From Pseudomonadota bacterium (GTDB lineage Bacteria > Pseudomonadota > Gammaproteobacteria > Xanthomonadales > Rhodanobacteraceae), in contig JAJYPJ010000001.1 in NCBI GenBank assembly GCA_021795435.1, forward strand, positions 106,591-170,590: 64,000 bases of DNA. Direction: 5' to 3'. This document shows, piece after piece, positions 58,364 to 64,000 of this stretch (the stretch's first letter is position 1; every line of letters starts with the position of its first letter). Made by a program: the position numbers and the translations under genes. Under the pieces are notes generated by a model. The model ran no database searches. It was given only the letters and a program-made list of their open reading frames with translations, and had not been told where the DNA came from.

Positions 58364-59562
58364 CAGGTGCCAAGAAGACCCAGATCACGTCCGACGCGCG
58401 TGAACGCATCGATCGCGCGGTCAAGGTGCTCCCGCGTGTGGGCGGCACTCATCTGCGTGCGAATGCGTGCCTTGCCCTGCGGCACGACCGGGTAGAAGAA
58501 TCCGGTCACGTAGATCCCTTCATCGAGCAGGTTCGCCGCCATCCGTTGCGCGCGATGCGCCTCATGCACCATCACCGGGACAATCGGGTGGGTGCCGGGC
58601 CTGATCTCGAATCCGGCGCGTGTCATCTGTGCCCGGAAATAGCGCGTGTTCTCGTCAAGGCGCTCGCGCAGGGAATCCGCGCTTTCCAGCATGTCGAAGA
58701 CCTTGATGGCGGCCGCGACCACATGGGGCGGTAGGGAATTGGAGAAAAGGTAGGGCCGGGAACGCTGGCGCAACAACTCGATTGCCTCGCCATGGCCGGT
58801 GGTGAACCCGCCTAACGCTCCACCCAGGGCCTTGCCCAGAGTGCCCGTGAACAGGTCGATCTGGTCCATCACGCCATGCACTTCGGCTGAGCCCCGGCCG
58901 CTGGGCCCAAGGAATCCGGTGCAGTGGCATTCGTCGATGTGCACCATGGCGCCATACGCTCGCGCCAGCGCCGAGATGCGATCCAGGGGCGCGACGATGC
59001 CATCCATGGAAAACGCCCCATCGCTGGTAATCAGCTTGGTGCGCGCGCCAGCCGCATCCGCCGCCTGAAGCTGGCCTTCGAGGTCGGCCATGTCGCAGTT
59101 GGCGTATCGATAGCGCTTGGCCTTGCACAAGCGGATGCCATCGATGATCGATGCATGGTTGAGGGCATCGGAAATGACGGCGTCTTCTTCGCCTAGCAGC
59201 GGCTCGTAGAGTCCGCCATTGGCATCGAAGCAGGCGGCATACAGAATGGTGTCGTCGGTCCCGAAAAATCGGGCAATGCGTGCTTCCAGTTGCTTGTGCA
59301 GGTCCTGGGTGCCGCAGATGAAACGGACGCTCGCCATGCCGAACCCATGGCTGTCGAGTGCCTGCTTGGCGGCCGCGATGACCTCGGGATGGTCGGCCAG
59401 TCCCAGGTAATTGTTGGCGCAGAAGTTCAGCACCCTTCGGCCATCGGCCAAGGTGATCTCGGCCGCCTGCGGCGACGTGATGACGCGTTCACGCTTGAGC
59501 AGGCCTTGCTGTTCGATCGCGACGAGTTCGTCGGCGAAACGGGACTTGGCGGCATAGGTCAT
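58363..59562 (-). CDS. kbl: 2-amino-3-ketobutyrate CoA ligase (glycine C-acetyltransferase)
   Basis: PLP enzyme that cleaves 2-amino-3-ketobutyrate with CoA to glycine and acetyl-CoA, the second step of threonine degradation. The 399-aa protein (E. coli 398) has [31 protein letters not shown] and the PLP lysine in [16 protein letters not shown]. It follows tdh by 8 nt, the classic tdh-kbl operon in which Kbl channels the unstable intermediate from Tdh. Confidence 0.97.
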   Translation of the reverse strand: MTYAAKSRFADELVAIEQQGLLKRERVITSPQAAEITLADGRRVLNFCANNYLGLADHPEVIAAAKQALDSHGFGMASVRFICGTQDLHKQLEARIARFFGTDDTILYAACFDANGGLYEPLLGEEDAVISDALNHASIIDGIRLCKAKRYRYANCDMADLEGQLQAADAAGARTKLITSDGAFSMDGIVAPLDRISALARAYGAMVHIDECHCTGFLGPSGRGSAEVHGVMDQIDLFTGTLGKALGGALGGFTTGHGEAIELLRQRSRPYLFSNSLPPHVVAAAIKVFDMLESADSLRERLDENTRYFRAQMTRAGFEIRPGTHPIVPVMVHEAHRAQRMAANLLDEGIYVTGFFYPVVPQGKARIRTQMSAAHTREHLDRAIDAFTRVGRDLGLLGT

Positions 59563-59570
59563 GGCAAGCC

Positions 59571-60605
59571 TCAGGTCCAGGAACAGACCACTTTTCCGCA
59601 GTTGCCGGATTCCATCAAATCAAAGCCACGCTGGAATTCATCGATGGCCACCTGATGGGTCAAGACCTTCTGCAACGGGAAGCCAGTCAGCAGCATTTGC
59701 GTCATCTTGTACCAGGTTTCGTACATGCGCCGGCCGTAGATCCCCTGCACCGTGAGGCCCTTGAAGATGATGCGGTCCCAGTCAACGCCAGCGCCTTTGG
59801 GAAGTATGCCGAGCAGCGCGACCTTGCCACCGTGATACATCACTTCCAGCATGTCGTTGAAGGCACGGGCATTGCCGCTCATCTCGAGGCCGACGTCGAA
59901 GCCCTCCATGTGGAGGTCTTTGACCACGTCGCGCAACGACTGATTGGTGACGTTGACCACGCGGGTGGCGCCCATGTCCGCGGCCAGCTTGAGGCGGTAA
60001 TCGTTCACGTCCGTCACGACGACATTGCGGGCTCCGACATGTTTGGCGATGCCGGCTGCGATGATGCCGATGGGACCCGCCCCCGTGATCAGCACGTCCT
60101 CGCCCACCAGATCGAATTCAAGGGCGCAGTGGGCGGCGTTGCCATAGGGATCGAAGAACGCCGCGAGTTCGGAAGGGATCTGGTCCGGAATGGGCCAAAG
60201 ATTGGTGGCCGGCATCGAGACGTATTCGGCAAATGCCCCGTTGCGATTCACGCCTATGCCAACCGTGTTGGGGCATAGATGCTGGCGACCAGCGCGGCAA
60301 TTCCGGCACATGCCGCAGACGATGTGTCCCTCCGCGCTGACGCGCTGCCCCGGGGCATAGCCCTTGACGCCGGGTCCCGTTTCGACGATGCGACCGACGA
60401 ATTCATGGCCGATCACCAGTCCAGGCTGAATGGTGCGCTGGGACCACTCGTCCCACAGATAGATGTGCAGATCGGTGCCGCAGATCGCCGTCTTCTCGAG
60501 CTTGATGAGGACCTCGTTGGGCCCGACGACCGGGATGGGCACCTCTTCCATCCAGATTCCCTTCTTGGCCTCGCGCTTGACCAGCGCGCGCATGGTCTGC
60601 GGCAT
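59571..60605 (-). CDS. tdh: L-threonine 3-dehydrogenase
   Basis: Zinc-dependent, NAD-linked medium-chain dehydrogenase that oxidises L-threonine. The 344-aa protein (E. coli 341) has the catalytic zinc site [16 protein letters not shown] and [10 protein letters not shown], the structural zinc cysteines [17 protein letters not shown] and the Rossmann motif [17 protein letters not shown]. It is first in the tdh-kbl-bpt run and has a perfect TATAAT upstream. Confidence 0.97.
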   Translation of the reverse strand: MPQTMRALVKREAKKGIWMEEVPIPVVGPNEVLIKLEKTAICGTDLHIYLWDEWSQRTIQPGLVIGHEFVGRIVETGPGVKGYAPGQRVSAEGHIVCGMCRNCRAGRQHLCPNTVGIGVNRNGAFAEYVSMPATNLWPIPDQIPSELAAFFDPYGNAAHCALEFDLVGEDVLITGAGPIGIIAAGIAKHVGARNVVVTDVNDYRLKLAADMGATRVVNVTNQSLRDVVKDLHMEGFDVGLEMSGNARAFNDMLEVMYHGGKVALLGILPKGAGVDWDRIIFKGLTVQGIYGRRMYETWYKMTQMLLTGFPLQKVLTHQVAIDEFQRGFDLMESGNCGKVVCSWT

Positions 60606-60631
60606 GGTGAACTCCCAGGGGCGAAAGCGGA

Positions 60632-60637
60632 ATTATA
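60632..60637 (-). promoter_or_regulatory. Candidate -10 box for tdh-kbl
   Basis: TATAAT on the minus strand, 26 nt upstream of the tdh ATG, in the context CCTATAATTCCGC, which resembles the parC -10 region (CCTATAATGCGCC). No good -35 was found. Confidence 0.4.
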
Positions 60638-60738
60638 GGTCCACGGAATGGACAGGCGCCGCTTCGCCATGGTGCGACGCAAGGAGACCGGGCCATGGCC
60701 TGGCGTATGCTGCCCCAGTCTTCAAACGGGGACCCGCG

Positions 60739-61542
60739 ATGCGATCCTGGCTGCTTGGTCTGGTGTTGCTGCTTTCGGGGAGCGTCCATGCCGCAATGGT
60801 CGCCCGTCCCGTCGATTGGAGCGTTGCTGGCAAACGCTTTCAGGGGTACCTCATTTACGACAGCGCCATCAAGACGCTGCGCCCCGGCCTGCTGATGGTG
60901 CCGAATTGGTATGGCGTGAATGCGGATGCGATCGCCAAGGCCAAGAAGATTGCCGGGGATCGTTACGTCATCTTCCTGACCGACTTGTACGGGCTGGGTG
61001 TGCGACCGGCCGACACGTCGGAAGCCGAGGCCGCCGTCAAACCCCTTTATGCGGACCGTGTGCTGATGCGCCAGCGCATGGTGAAGGCGCTGGCCGAGAT
61101 GCGCCTTCAGGAGCGGAATGCGCCCATCGACCCGGCACGGATCGCCGCCATCGGATTTTGCTTCGGTGGCTCGGCGGTGCTTGATCTGGCTCGGGCAGGT
61201 GCCAACATTGCAGCGGTGGTGACATTTCACGGCATTCTTTCCACGGATGATCCGGCGCTTGCGCGTAACATCCGCGCCGATGTGCTCGTCCTCACCGGTG
61301 ACGACGACCAAGCGGTGCCGCCAGCGGCACGCGCGGCGTTCGAGCAGGAGATGCGCGGCGGCCACGTGCGTCGATGGGCCGTGGTCGATTTTGGTGGTGC
61401 AGTGCATTGCTTCACCGAGGAAGCACAGAAGCCGGCACCCAATTGCGTCTACGATCCACCCGTTGCCCGCCGCGCATACCAGTTCATGCGCATTTGGCTC
61501 GACGACGCGTTTGCACATCAGGATGCCCGGTCGTCCCGGTGA
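60739..61542 (+). CDS. Exported dienelactone-hydrolase-like protein
   Basis: A 267-aa alpha/beta hydrolase of the DLH family. Residues 1-19 form a Sec signal peptide (MRSWLLGLVLLLSGSVHAA), so it acts outside the cytoplasm. The nucleophile is Cys in IGFCFGGSAVLDLARAG, and Asp (TGDDDQAVPP) and His (GGAVHCFTEEA) complete the triad. LLMVPNWYGVNADAIAKAKK is typical of this secreted subgroup. It converges on aroB. The natural substrate is unknown. Confidence 0.9.
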   Translation: MRSWLLGLVLLLSGSVHAAMVARPVDWSVAGKRFQGYLIYDSAIKTLRPGLLMVPNWYGVNADAIAKAKKIAGDRYVIFLTDLYGLGVRPADTSEAEAAVKPLYADRVLMRQRMVKALAEMRLQERNAPIDPARIAAIGFCFGGSAVLDLARAGANIAAVVTFHGILSTDDPALARNIRADVLVLTGDDDQAVPPAARAAFEQEMRGGHVRRWAVVDFGGAVHCFTEEAQKPAPNCVYDPPVARRAYQFMRIWLDDAFAHQDARSSR

Positions 61543-61557
61543 TCCCGTTGGATGAGT

Positions 61558-62640
61558 CTAGGACGTCGACAAGACCGAGCGAACCGCCGCCTCGCTCACA
61601 CCATCCGCCATGAACGCGCGGCCGATGCCTTGCCACAGGATGAGTCGAAGTCGGCCCTCGCGGTTCTTTTTGTCCAGGCGCATCGCGCCGAGCAGCGCAT
61701 CCACGTCCAGAGGTGTCGGCGGCTCGACGGGGAGGCCGAGTGAACCGAGAAGGGAGGCCAAGCGATGCGCCTCGGCCGCATCGGCATGGCCAAGCCGGGC
61801 AGACAAGCGGGCTGCCAGGACCATGCCGATCGCTACCGCTTCCCCGTGGAGCAACAGGTTGTAGCCGGTAACGGTCTCCATCGCGTGCGCGAAGGTGTGG
61901 CCGAAATTCAGTAGCGCCCGCTCGCCGTGCTCGGTCTCGTCCCTTGCCACGACGCCGGCCTTGTACGCACAGGCATGGGCGATCGCGTGCGCCAGGCTTG
62001 CATCGTCGCGCTCCACGAGCGCAGCCGCGCTTTGTTCAAGCCAGCGGAAGAAGGCCGCGTCGCCAAGCGCACCAATCTTCACCACCTCGGCGAGGCCTGC
62101 GCGATATTCGCGAGGTGGCAGGGTGTCCAGCGTAGCGAGGTCACTGAGGACCAGGCTGGGCTGGTGGAAGGCGCCAATCAAATTCTTCCCTGCCGGATGG
62201 TCGATACCGGTCTTTCCACCCACCGAGGAGTCCACCATCGCCAACAGCGTGGTCGGTAGCTGCACGAAATCGATGCCGCGCATCCAGCATGCGGCAGCGA
62301 ATCCGGCCATGTCTCCGACAACGCCGCCGCCAAGCGCAAGGATGCACGCATCGCGGGTTGCTCCAAGCTTGGCCAGGGCATCCCAGATCTTCGCAACCTC
62401 GGACAGGTTCTTGTGCTGTTCGCCGTCAGGCAGGGTCACCACGTCCCATTGCAGACCATCCAGGCCCGAATCCAGTAATGGACGGTAGATCGGCGCGACC
62501 GTCATGTTGCTGACGATGAGGAGGTGCCTTCCGCGAAGCGCTTTGCGCCAGTGCATTGGATCGTGCAACACGCCACGCCCGATCCGGATCGGGTAGCGCC
62601 GCGAGCCCAGCTCGACCGCCAATTCGCGGATGACGGTCAT
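61558..62640 (-). CDS. aroB: 3-dehydroquinate synthase
   Basis: Second step of the shikimate pathway, converting DAHP to 3-dehydroquinate with NAD and a metal. The 360-aa protein (E. coli 362) has LALGGGVVGDMAGFAAACW, TTLLAMVDSSVGGKTGID and the metal ligands in NFGHTFAHAME and LHGEAVAIGM. ATG 62640 overlaps the aroK stop (ATGA), as usual; the track's 39 extra residues are within aroK. Confidence 0.97.
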   Translation of the reverse strand: MTVIRELAVELGSRRYPIRIGRGVLHDPMHWRKALRGRHLLIVSNMTVAPIYRPLLDSGLDGLQWDVVTLPDGEQHKNLSEVAKIWDALAKLGATRDACILALGGGVVGDMAGFAAACWMRGIDFVQLPTTLLAMVDSSVGGKTGIDHPAGKNLIGAFHQPSLVLSDLATLDTLPPREYRAGLAEVVKIGALGDAAFFRWLEQSAAALVERDDASLAHAIAHACAYKAGVVARDETEHGERALLNFGHTFAHAMETVTGYNLLLHGEAVAIGMVLAARLSARLGHADAAEAHRLASLLGSLGLPVEPPTPLDVDALLGAMRLDKKNREGRLRLILWQGIGRAFMADGVSEAAVRSVLSTS

Positions 62641-63191
62641 GGTGCGATCTCCCGCAGTGCCGAACGCTGCCAGCGCTCCGCCAGCAGCGATAGTGCACGG
62701 CGGCCAAGGGCCTCGATCGGCATCTCCGTTTCTTGCTCGAGGGCCAGGTCCGCACATCCTGCGTACAGGGACTCGCGCTCGTCATCGAGCTGCTGCATGC
62801 GCGATCGCAGGTCGTGACCGCTCAGCAAGGGGCGGCTGCGGTCGCCCTCCAGGCGGCTGGCTCGCAATTCGACGCTTGCCACCAGCCAGAGTACATAGCC
62901 GTTCTGCGCGAGTCGCGTTCTATTTTCGGGGCGAGTGACGATGCCCCCCCCGCCCACAAGCAGCACGCCACCGTGCGTGCAGTGCTCGGCAAGCGCCGCA
63001 GCTTCCCGGACTCGGAACCCGACCTCGCCCTCGCGTGAGAAGATCTCGGAAATGGGCATGCCGGCTTGCGCGGCGACGATTCGGTCCAAATCCAGCAGTG
63101 CGAGGCCCAGCCGTGGCGCAAGCCAGGCGCCAAGCGTCGTTTTGCCCGCGCCGGTAGGGCCGATGAGGAACAGATTGGGTGATGGGTTCAT
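62637..63191 (-). CDS. aroK: Shikimate kinase
   Basis: Phosphorylates shikimate at the 3-OH in the shikimate pathway. The 184-aa P-loop kinase has LIGPTGAGKTTLGAWLA, the shikimate-binding Asp region LLDLDRIVAAQAG and the GGGGIVTRPENR motif. ATG 63191 is chosen because the family starts here; the track's 12 extra residues are not conserved. It forms the aroK-aroB operon and is divergent from the next gene by 36 nt. Confidence 0.96.
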   Translation of the reverse strand: MNPSPNLFLIGPTGAGKTTLGAWLAPRLGLALLDLDRIVAAQAGMPISEIFSREGEVGFRVREAAALAEHCTHGGVLLVGGGGIVTRPENRTRLAQNGYVLWLVASVELRASRLEGDRSRPLLSGHDLRSRMQQLDDERESLYAGCADLALEQETEMPIEALGRRALSLLAERWQRSALREIAP

Positions 63192-63227
63192 GAGTGTGAT
63201 TAGACAGCATGCGCCACGGGGGGCCAA

Positions 63228-64000
63228 ATGCCGATGGCTCCCGTGCTGATTGCAGGATGTGGCGACGTGGGCGCACGCCTGGCATTGGCGATGGGCGCCC
63301 GCGGGGTGCCCTCGCTTTGCCTTCGACGCAATCCCTCGGCCCTGCCGCCCGGCTTGACGGCATTGGCGGCCGATCTCGCCGATGCGCAGAGCCTGCGTGC
63401 GGTGCCTCGGGGCATTCGCCAGCTGGTATTCACCGCCTCACCCGATGCATTTGGCGTCGCCGAGTACCGGCGCGTCTACATCGATGGCCTGGCACGGATT
63501 TGTTCCGTGCTGGATCGCGATCGTGTCGAACGCATCATTCTCGTGAGCTCGAGCGCCGTCTTTGGCGAGCATGCAGGCGGCTGGGTGGACGAAGAGACCG
63601 TTCCCGAGCCGATCGGGTTCAATGGCCGAATACTGCTGGAGGCTGAACACTGGTTGCACCAGCAATGGCCGGGTCGAGTCGTCGTGTTGCGACTGGCTGG
63701 ACTGTATGGCCCGAGGCGCACACGGTTGCTGGACGCGCTGCGGTCCGGGACGGCGCGCGCATCAAGGTCCTCGCCATTCTATGTCAACCGGATCCACGTC
63801 GATGATGCGGCGTCGGCGATCGCGCACCTCTTGCAGTTGCGGGCGCCGCTGCCTTGCTACCTTGGTGTGGATGACGTCCCGCTGCCGCAAGACGTGTTGT
63901 ATGAATACCTTGCACGGCAGTTGGGCGCGTCACCGCCGGAGAGTGGTCCACCACCCCAAGGCATAGGCAACAAGCGCCTGCGGAACCTTCGCCTGCAGAT
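63228..64000 (+). CDS. YeeZ-like NAD(P)-dependent SDR protein (3' end beyond window)
   Basis: An atypical short-chain dehydrogenase of the YeeZ type. The frame is absent from the ORF track because it leaves the right edge open. From ATG 63228 it begins MPMAPVLIAGCGDVGARLAL with a GxGxxG nucleotide motif, has LVFTASPDAFGVAEYRRVY, ILVSSSAVFGEHAGGWVDEE and VVLRLAGLYGPRRTRL, and reaches 257 residues at the edge. The catalytic tyrosine of classical SDRs is not in place, as in YeeZ. The function of this group is not settled. MAPVLIAG two codons later is an alternative start. Confidence 0.85.
   Translation, partial: MPMAPVLIAGCGDVGARLALAMGARGVPSLCLRRNPSALPPGLTALAADLADAQSLRAVPRGIRQLVFTASPDAFGVAEYRRVYIDGLARICSVLDRDRVERIILVSSSAVFGEHAGGWVDEETVPEPIGFNGRILLEAEHWLHQQWPGRVVVLRLAGLYGPRRTRLLDALRSGTARASRSSPFYVNRIHVDDAASAIAHLLQLRAPLPCYLGVDDVPLPQDVLYEYLARQLGASPPESGPPPQGIGNKRLRNLRLQ

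Noticed and set aside
63209-63646. 145-aa ORF at the right edge
   Set aside because: Wrong frame of the YeeZ-like gene, whose own open frame runs off the window from 63228.

Overview
The window is about 64 kb of GC-rich, densely packed chromosome from a gammaproteobacterium. Gene order suggests a Xanthomonadales (Lysobacterales)-like lineage: rpsB-tsf faces map-glnD-dapD-ArsC-like, uppS-cdsA-dxr-rseP-bamA-lpxD-fabZ-lpxA-lpxB-rnhB forms one string, and thrS-infC-rpmI-rplT-pheS-pheT-ihfA-merR-tRNA-Pro forms another. Outer-membrane genes (bamA, lpxA/B/D) show a Gram-negative cell. The assignment to a lineage is an inference from synteny, not from a database search.

Layout. 1-10.7 kb: a partial penicillin acylase, parC, uvrB, an AmpD-like amidase, a small hydrolase overlapping rlmL, and an exported Gly/Arg/Tyr-rich protein. 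10.7-22.7 kb (minus strand): the envelope and translation string pyrH-frr-uppS-cdsA-dxr-rseP-bamA-lpxD-fabZ-lpxA-lpxB-rnhB, with many 4-base overlaps. 22.7-34.0 kb: a Calvin-Benson-Bassham (CBB) module, with cbbR divergent from cbbL-cbbS-cbbX-fbp-prk-tkt-cbbZ-fba-redoxin-cbbY. 34.2-36.3 kb (minus): tsf and rpsB behind a long structured leader. 36.3-41.2 kb: map-glnD-dapD-ArsC-like. 41.2-48.9 kb: hemE, a WGR protein, a class A beta-lactamase, a DUF2238 membrane protein, a GFA-family protein, an IS3 transposase remnant, glmS and a sugar-nucleotide epimerase. 48.9-56.6 kb: the thrS to tRNA-Pro translation operon(s). 56.7-64 kb: proline iminopeptidase, bpt, kbl-tdh, a dienelactone-hydrolase-like protein, aroK-aroB and a partial YeeZ-like protein.

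The most striking feature is the position of the CBB module. The conserved string rpsB-tsf-pyrH-frr is cut exactly between tsf and pyrH, and about 11.5 kb with a complete CbbR-controlled form IC (red-type) RuBisCO operon lies in the gap, mostly on the opposite strand. The operon supplies RuBisCO, its CbbX activase, FBPase, phosphoribulokinase, transketolase, aldolase and two cleanup phosphatases (2-phosphoglycolate and xylulose bisphosphate). pgk, gap and rpe are not in it and must come from elsewhere. A thioredoxin-fold protein with a CNHC motif is coupled to cbbY. The cbbR-cbbL gap carries two dyads about two helical turns apart that overlap a sigma70-like promoter.

Other regulatory points are a probable AUC start codon for infC, a roughly 240-nt rpsB leader with three hairpins, an internal promoter with hairpin before rpmI, and a terminator/attenuator-like hairpin before pheS. 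No CRISPR array, rRNA, prophage or intact insertion sequence was seen.
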